A DNA stretch of 64,000 bases, taken from the NCBI RefSeq assembly GCF_021044775.1, contig NZ_JAJNOQ010000003.1, positions 1 to 64,000 on the forward strand, given 5' to 3'. Both the position numbers and the translations under genes were made by a program. Position 1 is the first letter of the stretch. Each line of letters begins with the position of its first letter. The notes under the pieces are model-generated. The model made no database searches. It was not told where the DNA came from and was given only the letters and a program-made list of their open reading frames with translations. This DNA comes from Paraeggerthella hominis (GTDB taxonomy: Bacteria > Actinomycetota > Coriobacteriia > Coriobacteriales > Eggerthellaceae). This document shows, one piece after another, positions 18,764 to 28,305 of this stretch.

Positions 18764-19831
18764 ATGGAGCCGAACGAAGGACAGCACGCTGCTCGTAACG
18801 CACGACCCAGGCACTCTATTGGGCGCACGATCGCAAGCGTTCTCTTGTGGGCGCTGACGGCCTGCATCGTCGTCGGCATGGCCTCGCGGTACGCGCCCTC
18901 CGTCCTCAGCAACGGGCGGCTCATTCCCGAAGTGGCGGCGTTCGTTCCGTGGTTCGCCATTCCCAGCGCGGCCGTGCTTCTTCTTGCGGCGTTCACCAGG
19001 CGAAAAGCGCTCTCGGCATTCACGGCGCTTTGCTTGGCGTGCCAGGTTTTCTGGCACGTGGGGTTCTTCTTGCCCGCTTCGCGCATAGCGCCGAAGGCGG
19101 TGGAGCCTGTTCCCGTTCAGACGTCCACCGACGCCGTCATGCGTATTATGACCCTCAACACCAAGAACGGCTTGGCCGATGCCGACCAGATCGTTTCGAT
19201 CGTCCGCGACCAGCGCGTCGAGGTCCTGGCGCTCCAGGAAGTCAGCGCCTCGCTGATCGAGCGACTCTCTGCGGCCGGCATCGACGAGCTGCTTCCGTAC
19301 CACGTGTTCGGCGATCCCGGCCCCTACGACAACGGCGGCGTCAACGTCCTCTACGTGCTCGCTCCCATGAGTGACGCGTCTTCGAGCATTCTGCCCATCA
19401 CGGGGTCTGCCGCCCCCGCCGCCACGGTAACCGCCGGGTCGCATACGGTGCGCCTGGTCAGTACGCATCCCACGTCGCCCAAGTCGGGCACGCGGGGATT
19501 CTGGAACGAAAGCCTGCGCAACTTGAGCTCGCTTCGCCAGTACGACGACGAATACCTGATCATGGGCGACTTCAACTCCACATGGGATCATTCGCGCTAT
19601 CGCAAGATGCTCGGCGACACGCTGGTGGACGCCTCGCAGCAAGCGGGGGAGGGCTTCCACATGACGTACCCGTCCGAGCCGGATTACGCCATGTTCCCGG
19701 TGCCTCCCATGATCGAGATCGACCACATCGTCTACTCCAAGAACAGCGGCATGTCCGTTGGCTCCCTGCAGACCGTCAACGTGAGCGGCACCGACCACCT
19801 GGCCTTGCTGGGCACCTGGACCGTGTCGTAG
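18764..19831 (+). CDS. Membrane-anchored endonuclease/exonuclease/phosphatase-family protein
   Basis: The protein is 355 aa from ATG 18764, preceded by GCGAGG; the open frame extends upstream over the TetR gene without a better start. Three N-terminal membrane segments (about residues 20-110) are followed by an EEP domain facing outside. Metal and catalytic motifs visible are MTLNTKNG, LALQEV, STHPTSP, IMGDFNSTWD and a final GTDHLAL. The arrangement matches the YafD-like proteins of actinobacteria and the substrate is unknown. A palindromic repeat lies just downstream. Confidence 0.8.
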   Translation: MEPNEGQHAARNARPRHSIGRTIASVLLWALTACIVVGMASRYAPSVLSNGRLIPEVAAFVPWFAIPSAAVLLLAAFTRRKALSAFTALCLACQVFWHVGFFLPASRIAPKAVEPVPVQTSTDAVMRIMTLNTKNGLADADQIVSIVRDQRVEVLALQEVSASLIERLSAAGIDELLPYHVFGDPGPYDNGGVNVLYVLAPMSDASSSILPITGSAAPAATVTAGSHTVRLVSTHPTSPKSGTRGFWNESLRNLSSLRQYDDEYLIMGDFNSTWDHSRYRKMLGDTLVDASQQAGEGFHMTYPSEPDYAMFPVPPMIEIDHIVYSKNSGMSVGSLQTVNVSGTDHLALLGTWTVS

Positions 19832-19913
19832 CCAAGCGCGCTCGCCTGTCTTTCGGTCGTGGAAGCCCTCGGCGTACCGGAAGCTGGTTTGCCATGGAGG
19901 CCGACCCATTCGC

Positions 19914-20064
19914 GGTACAAAATCACGGGTCTGCGCTGCCGGATCTGCTCATCGCCTGCATTCGTTTTGTGCGCTTGCATCAACGAGCCAGCTCACCGAG
20001 ATGCAGCGGATTCGACAGTTGTCGAAAGCCCTTGCCTAAGAGCGCAGGCCGGTGATTTTGTACC
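19914..20064. repeat. Palindromic intergenic element, family A, divergent copy
   Basis: The 24-bp end at 19914-19937 is matched by 20041-20064 in reverse complement with two mismatches. The inner part of the arm, GGTCTGCGCT, is shared with the family A copies at 43216 and 44521, and the length (151 bp) is similar. It lies between two convergent genes and has no coding content. Confidence 0.65.
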
Positions 20065-20192
20065 TAAGCACCGACTTCTCCGTGCTAGACCAGCATTGAC
20101 ACGGCTCGGGTGAAGGCGCAGCGAAAACGCCCCAGTGGCGAACCGCGACGTCGGGCTCGCGGTTGTCGTCATCATGATCGCCAAACCGCCCC

Positions 20193-21275
20193 TTACTCCT
20201 CGTAAGGAGTCAGCACCACCTTCAAACAGCCGTCTTCGTGAGCTTCGAACGCGCGGTACGCCTCAAGCGCCTCGTTCAGCGGGAAGCGCTTCGAGATCAA
20301 AAGCCCGGTGTCCAACCGCCCTGCGGCGATCAGGTTCATCACGCGGTCCAGGCAATGCGCGTCCACGCCGCCGGTCTTGAACACCAGGTTCTTGCCGTAC
20401 ATGCGGGGAAGGGGCAGCACCTGGTCCTCCTCGTACAGCGCCATGACCGACACCACGGCGTTGGGCCTGGCCACGCGCCAAGCAAGCTCGAACGTTCCCG
20501 ATGCGCCGGCGCACTCGATGACAGCGTCCGCGCCGCGCCCTTCGGTCAACGCGCGCACGGCCTGCTCGGGGTCCGTCGCTGCATCGGCGGGGTCGATCGC
20601 CGCATCCGCCAGCCCGCGCTCCATGGCCAGCGCCCTGCGTTCGGCATCCACTTCCAGCGCGATCACCTGCGCCGCGCCGTACAATCGCGCGCACATCATG
20701 GCGCACAGCCCCACTGGTCCGGCGCCTATGACCGCCACCGTGTCGCCCGGCTCGATCTCGGCTATCTCGGCTCCGAAATAGCCCGTGGCCAAAATGTCTC
20801 CCAGAAACAGCGCGTCTTCGTCGGTCACGTTGTCGGGGATGGGCGTGCAGCCGTTGTCCGCGAACGGAACGCGCACGTACTCGGCCTGGCAGCCATCGAT
20901 GCGGCATCCCAGCTCCCAGCCGCCTCGTTCGCAATTGTTCATGTAGCCGCGCTTGCAGAAGAAGCACTCTCCGCAAAACGTCTCCACGTTCACGGCCACG
21001 CGGTCTCCGGGCTTCACGCGCGCAACGTTCGCGCCCACCGATTCCACTACGCCCACGAATTCGTGCCCCAGCACGGTGCCGGGCACGGCCCGCGGTACCG
21101 CATGGTGGAGTATGTGCAGGTCGCTCGTGCAAATGCTCGATCGCGTAACGCGCACCACGGCATCGGTGGCCGCCTCTACGCGCGGTCGGGGCCGATCGGC
21201 CAGCTGTAGTCTCTCGCCGTCCCAAACGACGGCTTTCATAGTTTTCGCGGGGCGGGGAAGAGGTTGGTTCGTCAT
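20193..21275 (-). CDS. Zinc-dependent alcohol dehydrogenase (MDR family)
   Basis: The protein is 360 aa. The N-terminal GroES-like domain has catalytic zinc ligands in SSICTSDLH and GHEFVG. Structural zinc Cys are in ETFCGECFFCKRGYMNNC. The Rossmann domain starts near residue 168 with VAVIGAGPVGL. It should oxidise an alcohol or polyol with NAD(P); threonine or sorbitol dehydrogenases are the nearest types by motif, but the substrate cannot be assigned. It follows the metallo-hydrolase gene by 38 bp on the same strand and is probably co-transcribed. Confidence 0.85.
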   Translation of the reverse strand: MTNQPLPRPAKTMKAVVWDGERLQLADRPRPRVEAATDAVVRVTRSSICTSDLHILHHAVPRAVPGTVLGHEFVGVVESVGANVARVKPGDRVAVNVETFCGECFFCKRGYMNNCERGGWELGCRIDGCQAEYVRVPFADNGCTPIPDNVTDEDALFLGDILATGYFGAEIAEIEPGDTVAVIGAGPVGLCAMMCARLYGAAQVIALEVDAERRALAMERGLADAAIDPADAATDPEQAVRALTEGRGADAVIECAGASGTFELAWRVARPNAVVSVMALYEEDQVLPLPRMYGKNLVFKTGGVDAHCLDRVMNLIAAGRLDTGLLISKRFPLNEALEAYRAFEAHEDGCLKVVLTPYEE

Positions 21276-21313
21276 ACGTGCTCCTTCGGGGCGGCGGTTT
21301 GAAAACAGCGGGG

Positions 21314-22132
21314 TCAGATCGAAAGCGACAGCCCGTCGGTGGCGGGCTTCACGCGACCGTCGTACTGCTCGAGGTAGTTCTCCAGCTCTTCAAGCGTGAC
21401 GGGCTCGTCGTAGTGCATGGCCAAATGCGTGAGGTACAGCGTCTTGGCGCCAAGCCCCAACCCCTCTTCGATGCACTCCTGCACGCTGTGGTGGTCGTCG
21501 GGCGACCAGTTTCGCTTCCAGAACGTGGCGTCCATGGCCATGATGTCCACACCTCTCACGCGCTCGGCCGTTTCAGGGGGCAGCTTGCCGGTGTCCGACG
21601 CGTAGAGCAGGCGGGTCTCCTCGGTTTCGATAAGGTATCCGTACGTGCCGGGCGCGTGCGTCACCGGCAGGGCCGTGTAGCGCGCGCCGTCCAGCTCGAT
21701 GCGCTGGTGGGGCTGAATCTCGCGCATGTCCAGGCAGCCCGTCATGTAGTGGAACTCCCGGCCGATGCCTTCGAGCGTCGCGGCGCTGCCGTACGTGGGC
21801 AGCGCCGCCTTGCGCACAAGCTGCACAAGGTACTCCAGCTCTCCCAGGCCGCCCATGTGGTCGAAGTGCGCGTGCGTGAACAGCAGTTCGTCCACGGTGC
21901 GCACGTCCTCTCGGATGAGTTGATGGCGCACGTCGGGCGGCGTGTCGATGAGCACGGTCCTGCCTGGCGAGCCGTCGGCGTTCGCGCCCCGCACCATGAC
22001 GCCGCAATCGCCGCGCCGCGCGCGCGGGTTCCGACGAGCCTCGTTGCAGGCGGGGCAGTCGCAGAAGAAGGCCGGTATGCCGCACCCGGCGGCGGTGCCC
22101 ATGAACGTGAACGTATGCGTCCCTTTTTCCAT
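21314..22132 (-). CDS. MBL-fold metallo-hydrolase, PhnP-like
   Basis: The protein is 272 aa from ATG 22132, chosen because AAGGAG lies seven bases upstream; the frame extends 10 codons further. It has the metallo-beta-lactamase motif THAHFDHMGG, a later ASDTGK and a final THLAMHYDEP. Near the N-terminus FFCDCPACNEARRN and GDC form a C-x-C-x2-C structural zinc site as in PhnP phosphodiesterases. The likely reaction is hydrolysis of a cyclic or linear phosphodiester. No phn genes are nearby. It is the first gene of a two-gene unit with the alcohol dehydrogenase. Confidence 0.8.
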   Translation of the reverse strand: MEKGTHTFTFMGTAAGCGIPAFFCDCPACNEARRNPRARRGDCGVMVRGANADGSPGRTVLIDTPPDVRHQLIREDVRTVDELLFTHAHFDHMGGLGELEYLVQLVRKAALPTYGSAATLEGIGREFHYMTGCLDMREIQPHQRIELDGARYTALPVTHAPGTYGYLIETEETRLLYASDTGKLPPETAERVRGVDIMAMDATFWKRNWSPDDHHSVQECIEEGLGLGAKTLYLTHLAMHYDEPVTLEELENYLEQYDGRVKPATDGLSLSI

Positions 22133-22293
22133 CGCTGCTCCTTGATTGTTTGTCGTGCCCACTGCTTCATGATATCGCTTTTGCGGCGGGCTTTCCTCGG
22201 GTCCCGCGACGAGCCGTACCCGATATGGGCGGACTCATTGCATCGTTATCCTCTTTTTTGGATCGTCGGGGGCGCAAAAATCCATTATCGGGG

Positions 22294-22322
22294 TAGCACA
22301 TGCTTTTATGCATGGTTATAAT
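22294..22322 (+). promoter_or_regulatory. Candidate promoter of the Mo/W gene cluster
   Basis: A consensus TATAAT (22317-22322) follows TAGCAC at a 17-bp spacing. About 390 bp of leader separate it from the first gene; that leader holds no recognised gene or riboswitch. The -35 match is poor. Confidence 0.35.
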
Positions 22323-22714
22323 CAATTAGCAGATCTAATCTACTACTTGTTGGCATCGAGCAACTAAAGAAGACGAGAAGCACGATGCCGATTGGCGGTT
22401 GAAGAAGACGAGCTGCTGCTGCGCCGGTTCGATCCAGGGGAGCCGTGCCATGTCCCCGGGAGCGCGCGGAATGCCCAGGCGAGCGGTCGGCGCGGAAATC
22501 GAGGTCCGATCAACTAATACTAGCGGGCTTACTCGCTGGAGGAATTTAGAGCTTCCGGGGTGATGTGGATGGAACGGGCGTTTTATACACTGGCGTGGAT
22601 GATCCGCGCGAGCGAGAGCGTTCATGCCAAGCGGAGCTCCCGCGCATAATCATGCGAACGGTACGACAGGGTTAAACGGTGAGGAAAACGGACGAGAAGA
22701 AGAGGGGAAGGTAG

Positions 22715-25621
22715 ATGACGGAGATTTCCAAGACGTCGAGCGGTCTCAAGGGCCTTGTGTGCCCGGATACCGAATCGACCGAGGTGGACATCCATCAAGA
22801 GGGTGTCACCATGGTCAAGTCGCTCTGCTATTTCTGCCATGCCAACTGCGGCGTGCTCGCTTACGTCAAAGACGGCGACGTAATCAAGATCGAGGGCGAT
22901 CCCGATTACTCGAACCAAGGCGGATTGTGCTGTCGCGGCACCAGCGCGTTGCTGCACGTCAACCACCCCGCCCGCATCAACCATGCGTTGAAGCGCGTGG
23001 GCGGCAAGGGCGAGGGCAACTGGGAGAAGATCCCGTACGACCAGGCCATCCAAGAAGTTGCCGATCGGCTGAACCAGATAAAGAAGGAAAGCGGCGCCGA
23101 AGCGGTAGCTTCCGCGGGCGGCACCACGCGCACCGACGACTGGGCGCGTCGCCGCTTCCTGAATCAGTTCGGCACGCCGAACGGGTTCCACAACGCGCTG
23201 CTGTGCTGGATCCCCACGTTCATGGCCGAAACCTGCGTGGCGGGTTGGTCGCCGTTCGAAACCGACCTCATGGGCGCGAAGTGCCTCATCCTCTGGGGCA
23301 TGAACCCAGGTGCCTCCACGCTAGGCGGCATGAACGGCTACACGGACCTACAGAAAGCCGGCTTGAAGATCGTGGTCGTGGATCCTCGGTATTCCGAAAC
23401 GGCCTCCAAAGCCGACCTGTGGCTGCCGCTGCGTCCCGGCTCCGATGCGGCGCTCGCGCTTGCCATGCTCCACACCATCATCTACGAGGGCCTTGTCGAC
23501 TACGATTTCGTGGGCGAGTGGTGCGACGGCTTCGACGAGCTTCAAGAGCACGTCGCCGAGTACACGCCGGAATGGGCCGCCCCCATCACCTGGCTCGAGC
23601 CTGACAAGATTCGCGAGGCCGCGCGCCTGTACGCCATGAACACGCCGGGCTGCATCCAGTGGGGCTGCACGTGGGACCAGATCGGTCGCGCTTCCACCAC
23701 CGGCAGCCACGCTATCGCCCTTATACGTGCGATCTGCGGAAACCTGGACGTTCCCGGCGGCGACGGCATGCCCGGCCCCGCTTTGAACTACCTTACCGAC
23801 GAGGAGATGGAGCTTAACGAGTGCCTGCCCGAAGAGCAGAAGGGCAAGCAGATCGGCTCCAACAAGTTCAAGCTCACCTCGTGGCCCGGTTACCAGCTTA
23901 TCTCCGATAACGCGAAGCGCACGTGGGGCAAGACGCTGCCCACCGAGTGGTTCTGCGAGGCGCACGGCCCCAGCGTTTTCAAGGCCATCATCACGGGCGA
24001 CCCGTACCAGGTGCGCGCGCTCATCGTGAACGCCAGCAACCCCGTCAACTCGTACGGCGACGCCAAGATGACGCTCGAAGCGCTGAAGAAATGCGAGTTC
24101 CTGGTCACCGTGGACTACTGGATGACCCCCACGGCGCTGCTGTCCGACTACGTGTTCCCGGCGGCGGGCGCGCTCGAGCGGCCCACCATCGTCACCCATT
24201 ACGGCGCAACCGACTCGATCATGGGCGGGAAGCGCGCCATGCAGCCCAAGTACGACCGCCACACCGACATGACGTTCTGGCGCAAGCTGGGACTTGCGTG
24301 CGGCCAGGATCCCGCCAACTGGCCTTGGGAGACCGAGGAAGAAGCCTACTTCCACATTCTCCAGCCTTTGGGCCTGCCCGGCGTGGAATGCTACGACGAT
24401 TTCGTCGACTACTATCGCATGTACTATCCGCCGCTGCATCAGAACAAGTTCAAGACCAACGGCGGCTTCTGGACGCCTTCGGGCAAGGTCGAGTGCAACT
24501 CGTCCATCCTGCGCGAGCTTGGCTACGCGGGCATGCCCACCTACATCGGCTGTATCGAAAACGAGATCGACACCCCGGAGATCGCTGCGGAATACCCTAT
24601 CGTGCTCACCACGGGCGGCGGCTTCATGCCGTACCACCATTCGGAGCACTTCCAGATGCAGGGCATTCGCTACCTGTATCCCGATCCGTACTTCTCCATC
24701 AACCCGGAACTGGCTGCGAAGCTCAACATCGAGTACGGGGAATGGTGCTGGATAGAAACGCGTCGCGGCCGCATCAAGATGCGCGCCAACGTGGAGGCGG
24801 AAGTCCATCCGAACGTGGTGTTCGCGCCGCGCGGCTGGTGGTTCCCCGAGCGCGACGGCTCCGCCGATCTGAACAACCCCTTCGGGTGCCTTGAGTCGAA
24901 CGTCAACGTGCTGACCTCGGTCGATGACGAGCACTGCGATCCGATGGGCGGATCGTGGGCGAACCGCGGCCTGATGTGCAAGGTGTACAAGTGCGGCGAT
25001 TTCGACAAGGAGTACAAGCCGGAGGATACCCAGTTCTCCATCCCCGGATCTTCGGTTAAGCCGGGCGTCACGGTCATGCCAAGCGACCAGAAGCTTGCAC
25101 GCGAGCCTATTCCGTTCGAGAAGCCGCAGCCTCCCGAGGACGTTCCCGAGGGATACGAATGGGTGTGGCAGAACAACGCCCTGTACCAGAAGGACACGCA
25201 TTTCCGTCTTGACGAATCGGGTTGGCTCGTCAACCCCCGCACGAAGGCGTACCACGACGCGTACACCGGCTGGCGCTACGACGCGGCGGGCGAGTGCCTT
25301 GTGGACGACGCGACCGGCAAGCTGTACACGATGGATCGCGAGGAAATCGTGGTCGTGGCGGGCGTCCGTTGCTATCCCGGTGCGGCGGCTGCCCCGTTCG
25401 AGGTTCCCGAGAACTTGACCTGGAACGCGGAGGCGGGCTGCGCCGTCCTTGGCGACCTTCCGTACGTCTACGATCCGAACAGCGGCTGGTTGCTGGATCC
25501 TGAAAGCGGCGCGTTCCACGATGCGTACTACGGGTGGCTCTACGACGCGGCCACGGGAAATCTGATCGACGAGGCGACGGGCAAGCGCTACGACATGTCG
25601 TATGCCCCCGTCGAAGACTAG
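22715..25621 (+). CDS. Molybdenum/tungsten bis-pterin oxidoreductase-family enzyme with C-terminal repeat tail
   Basis: The protein is 968 aa; start ATG 22715 (AGGGGAAG upstream), with ATG 22811 as an alternative beginning at the Fe-S motif. There is no Tat signal, so it is cytoplasmic. [4Fe-4S] ligands are C38, C41, C45 and C72 (LCCRG). The rest is a DMSO-reductase-superfamily fold ending near residue 760 with KVYKC, as acetylene hydratase does. C164 (LLCWIP) aligns with the metal-ligand Cys of that enzyme. The residue after the second cluster Cys is His42, where acetylene hydratase has its catalytic Asp, so the reaction differs. Residues 761-968 are an extra tail with two copies of a 46-residue repeat (about 831-876 and 918-963). 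It is the first gene of the cluster. Confidence 0.85.
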   Translation: MTEISKTSSGLKGLVCPDTESTEVDIHQEGVTMVKSLCYFCHANCGVLAYVKDGDVIKIEGDPDYSNQGGLCCRGTSALLHVNHPARINHALKRVGGKGEGNWEKIPYDQAIQEVADRLNQIKKESGAEAVASAGGTTRTDDWARRRFLNQFGTPNGFHNALLCWIPTFMAETCVAGWSPFETDLMGAKCLILWGMNPGASTLGGMNGYTDLQKAGLKIVVVDPRYSETASKADLWLPLRPGSDAALALAMLHTIIYEGLVDYDFVGEWCDGFDELQEHVAEYTPEWAAPITWLEPDKIREAARLYAMNTPGCIQWGCTWDQIGRASTTGSHAIALIRAICGNLDVPGGDGMPGPALNYLTDEEMELNECLPEEQKGKQIGSNKFKLTSWPGYQLISDNAKRTWGKTLPTEWFCEAHGPSVFKAIITGDPYQVRALIVNASNPVNSYGDAKMTLEALKKCEFLVTVDYWMTPTALLSDYVFPAAGALERPTIVTHYGATDSIMGGKRAMQPKYDRHTDMTFWRKLGLACGQDPANWPWETEEEAYFHILQPLGLPGVECYDDFVDYYRMYYPPLHQNKFKTNGGFWTPSGKVECNSSILRELGYAGMPTYIGCIENEIDTPEIAAEYPIVLTTGGGFMPYHHSEHFQMQGIRYLYPDPYFSINPELAAKLNIEYGEWCWIETRRGRIKMRANVEAEVHPNVVFAPRGWWFPERDGSADLNNPFGCLESNVNVLTSVDDEHCDPMGGSWANRGLMCKVYKCGDFDKEYKPEDTQFSIPGSSVKPGVTVMPSDQKLAREPIPFEKPQPPEDVPEGYEWVWQNNALYQKDTHFRLDESGWLVNPRTKAYHDAYTGWRYDAAGECLVDDATGKLYTMDREEIVVVAGVRCYPGAAAAPFEVPENLTWNAEAGCAVLGDLPYVYDPNSGWLLDPESGAFHDAYYGWLYDAATGNLIDEATGKRYDMSYAPVED

Positions 25622-25649
25622 TTGCCGAGCGGGAAGAAAGGATAGATAC

Positions 25650-26228
25650 ATGACTCGTTACGTTATGGTCATCGACCAACGTCGTTGCATCGGTTGCCAT
25701 TCCTGCACGGTTGCTTGTCGTACGTGGAACAAGCTTCCGCTTGACATCATTTACAACCCGGTGGTTACCGAGGGCGCGCAGGGCACCTGGCCCAACGTCC
25801 ATAAGAGCTGGCAGCCGCTGCTGTGCATGCACTGCGAGAACCCCGAGTGCGTTCCCTGCTGCCCGTCGGGCGCAAGCCAGCAAGACGAAGACGGAACCGT
25901 GTGGGTCGACCCCAAAAAGTGCCTGTCGTGCAAGGTGTGCGTGAACGCCTGCCCCTACGGCATGCGTGACGCCTCGCACCTGGAGGATCGCATGCACCGC
26001 TTCGTACGCAAGTGCACGTTCTGCCGCGACAAGCGCCAGCTCGATCCCTCCGCGCAGCCGTACTGCGTGCTGACCTGCCATCAGAAGGCCCGCATTTTCG
26101 GCGATCTCGATGATCCGAACAGCGAAGTTTCCAAGCTTATCGGATCGGTGAAGACCGAGCGTCTCTTCGAAGAGCTGGGCACCGAGCCTCAGATCTACTA
26201 TATTCCTGATTTGGGAGGTAAGGCATAA
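25650..26228 (+). CDS. Four-cluster ferredoxin subunit (DmsB/PhsB type)
   Basis: The protein is 192 aa from ATG 25650, preceded by GAAAGGAT. It carries four Cys groups for [4Fe-4S] clusters: CIGCHSCTVAC, CMHCENPECVPCC, CLSCKVCVNAC, and CTFC with CVLTC. This is the electron-transfer subunit of complex iron-sulfur molybdoenzymes. It has no signal peptide, in keeping with the cytoplasmic catalytic subunit before it. The stop overlaps the next start by one base. Confidence 0.9.
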   Translation: MTRYVMVIDQRRCIGCHSCTVACRTWNKLPLDIIYNPVVTEGAQGTWPNVHKSWQPLLCMHCENPECVPCCPSGASQQDEDGTVWVDPKKCLSCKVCVNACPYGMRDASHLEDRMHRFVRKCTFCRDKRQLDPSAQPYCVLTCHQKARIFGDLDDPNSEVSKLIGSVKTERLFEELGTEPQIYYIPDLGGKA

Positions 26229-27208
26229 TGAAGCATCATTACTGGGAGCCCCCCATCGCCCTCTACCTGTTCCTGGGCGGCTTGGCTGGCGGCGTTTTGT
26301 TCCTGGCTGCTATCTTCAACAGCTTCGTGGTTCCGGGTCATGCGGAAGTGTTCGCGCTTCCGGTGCTCGTGGCCCTGGGCTGCGTGGCCCTGGGCTGCGT
26401 GTTCCTGATCGTCGACCTTGGCCAGCCGGGCGTGTTCTGGAGGGTGTGGACAACGTCGAAGTCCATCATCAAATGGGGCGCGACGTTCCTGGTCATCGCC
26501 TCGGTGTTCGCGCTGGTGTTCTTCCTCGCCTTCGTCGGCGACGCGCTGCCCGTGCTCGCCGGCCTGTCCGATCTTCTGAAGCCCGCCGCCGACTTCTCCT
26601 TGCTGGTTGCCGGGTTCTTCGGGCTGTGCATCATGATGTACACGGGCATCATGCTGTCCACGCTGAAAGCCCATGCGTTTTGGGCGACCCCGGCGCTTCC
26701 CGTGCTGTTCACCATTTCGGCCATCTCGACGGGCTGCGCCGCCATCGTCTTGTCCATCGGCGGTTGGCCTGCGGCTTTTTCGCTGGAGTCGTTCGTCGTG
26801 TCCGAAGTTGTGCTGGAAATCCTGCACGTGGCCGACATCGTGCTGGTCATTGCCGAGCTCATCGTGCTGCTGACCATGATCCTGTCGTTCGCGGGTGCCG
26901 GCAACGTGACCGCAAAGGCGGCGGCTCGTCGGTGGGTGCGCGGATCGTATGCGGGCCTGTTCTGGGTTGGCATGGTGGGTCTGGGCCTGGTGGTGCCGCT
27001 GCTTATGTACCTGGGCGGCGGCCATTCGCCGGCTGCTCAGGTTGTGGCTCCCATCCTGGTGCTGTGCGGCGGCTGCCTGCTGCGCTTCATGGTGGTCAAC
27101 ACCGACGATCGTGCCGAGATTCCGGGCGAGAACCGCTACTACAATCGCGTTGCCAAAAAGGACGCGGAGTTCATTTCCAAGTGGACGTACGGCGATAACC
27201 AATTCTAA
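26228..27208 (+). CDS. NrfD/PsrC-family membrane subunit
   Basis: The protein is 326 aa with about eight to nine hydrophobic segments, starting with YWEPPIALYLFLGGLAGG, typical of NrfD/PsrC quinone-interacting subunits. It should exchange electrons between the menaquinone pool and the ferredoxin subunit encoded just before it. The one-base overlap shows tight coupling. Because the catalytic partner has no Tat signal, the soluble subunits would face the cytoplasm. Confidence 0.85.
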   Translation: MKHHYWEPPIALYLFLGGLAGGVLFLAAIFNSFVVPGHAEVFALPVLVALGCVALGCVFLIVDLGQPGVFWRVWTTSKSIIKWGATFLVIASVFALVFFLAFVGDALPVLAGLSDLLKPAADFSLLVAGFFGLCIMMYTGIMLSTLKAHAFWATPALPVLFTISAISTGCAAIVLSIGGWPAAFSLESFVVSEVVLEILHVADIVLVIAELIVLLTMILSFAGAGNVTAKAAARRWVRGSYAGLFWVGMVGLGLVVPLLMYLGGGHSPAAQVVAPILVLCGGCLLRFMVVNTDDRAEIPGENRYYNRVAKKDAEFISKWTYGDNQF

Positions 27209-27285
27209 ATTCGCCCGCGCCGGGCTGCGGGCTTCCAAGGATGCCTGCAGCCCGGATGCGCGGTTTTGACCGGAGGGGATAGACG

Positions 27286-28305
27286 ATGGAGAGGACGGGG
27301 GAGGGTTGCATGAGCGAGTACGTGTTTGAAGACGCCCTGGCGCGAAGCATTGTTTCGTGTGGGTTCCCGCAACTTGAGATCGCGGTTGAGCGCGTCCCGG
27401 GCGATCCGCGCCCGTGCTCTTCGGTGTTCTTCCCCGGTTGTTCGCTGATCAACTACGGATTGCCGCTGGTCAACGCCATGTACGACACTCTTTCGGATGC
27501 GGGTTGCGTCGACGGCGTCTCGCTTTTGTGCTGCGGGAAGATACTGTCGTACGAACCCGACGGAGACGCCGTGCGCGCTTCGTTCGAAGAGCAGCTGCGC
27601 GCAAGTTTGCGTTCCTCCGAAGTCGAGCGCATCGTGGCTGCCTGCCCCAATTGCGTGCAGGCCCTGCGCGCCGCGCTTGCGGCCGACGAGCGTACGGCCG
27701 GCATCCAGGTTGTCGCGCTGCCTGCGGTGCTGGCCGATCTGGGCTACCGTATCGACGAAGGCGTTGCTCGGCGCCTGCTGGCGCAAGAGACGGGAGTCGC
27801 GGCTTCCGAGGTGCGCGCGAGCGTGCACGACTCGTGCCCTGATCGGGATACCGGGGAATTCGCCGATGGCGTGCGCGCGCTCATGCCCGCCGACCTTGTG
27901 GTTGAGCTGGCTCATATTCGCAAGCGCTCGTACTGCTGCGGGTCGTTGCTGCGGGCGGTTGGGAAGTTCGATCGCGCCGACGACGCCGCGCGCCGTCATG
28001 GCCAGGAAGCTCGTGCGGCCGGATCGAGCGCGTTCGTGGTGGCGTGCATGAGCTGCGCGCTGCAGTTGGAAACGTTTGCGGCGCCGATCTCGGCGTTTCA
28101 CTACCTGGAGCTTTTGTACGATTGGCGCATCGATTGGAGTCGAGCCGATTCGTACATGAAACTCCGGTTTCTTTTCGACGACGCTCTTGATGCCGTGGAG
28201 GGCGCATCGAGTTCGCGGGCGTTCGCGTCTCTCGGTGCGCCCGAGGCTGCTTGCGCCGTCGGCGCTGGCCAGCGCGTCGAAACGAGTCCGGAGGTGATCT
28301 CGTGA
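27286..28305 (+). CDS. CCG-domain Fe-S protein (HdrB-like)
   Basis: The protein is 339 aa from ATG 27286 (GGAGGGG upstream); ATG 27310 is also possible. It contains two CCG domains: first PGCS...LLCCGKIL...CPNC (about residues 50-125), then DSCPD...YCCGSLL...CMSC (about 183-255). Such repeats bind the noncubane clusters of heterodisulfide reductase B or sit in GlpC/LutA-like proteins. The last 60 residues are not part of the family. Its presence suggests thiol/disulfide chemistry or electron confurcation linked to the Mo/W enzymes. The stop overlaps the next GTG start (GTGA). Confidence 0.8.
   Translation: MERTGEGCMSEYVFEDALARSIVSCGFPQLEIAVERVPGDPRPCSSVFFPGCSLINYGLPLVNAMYDTLSDAGCVDGVSLLCCGKILSYEPDGDAVRASFEEQLRASLRSSEVERIVAACPNCVQALRAALAADERTAGIQVVALPAVLADLGYRIDEGVARRLLAQETGVAASEVRASVHDSCPDRDTGEFADGVRALMPADLVVELAHIRKRSYCCGSLLRAVGKFDRADDAARRHGQEARAAGSSAFVVACMSCALQLETFAAPISAFHYLELLYDWRIDWSRADSYMKLRFLFDDALDAVEGASSSRAFASLGAPEAACAVGAGQRVETSPEVIS

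Noticed and set aside
23348..25651. 767-codon minus-strand open frame opposite the first Mo/W enzyme
   Set aside because: Antisense shadow of a certain gene, without RBS or domain.
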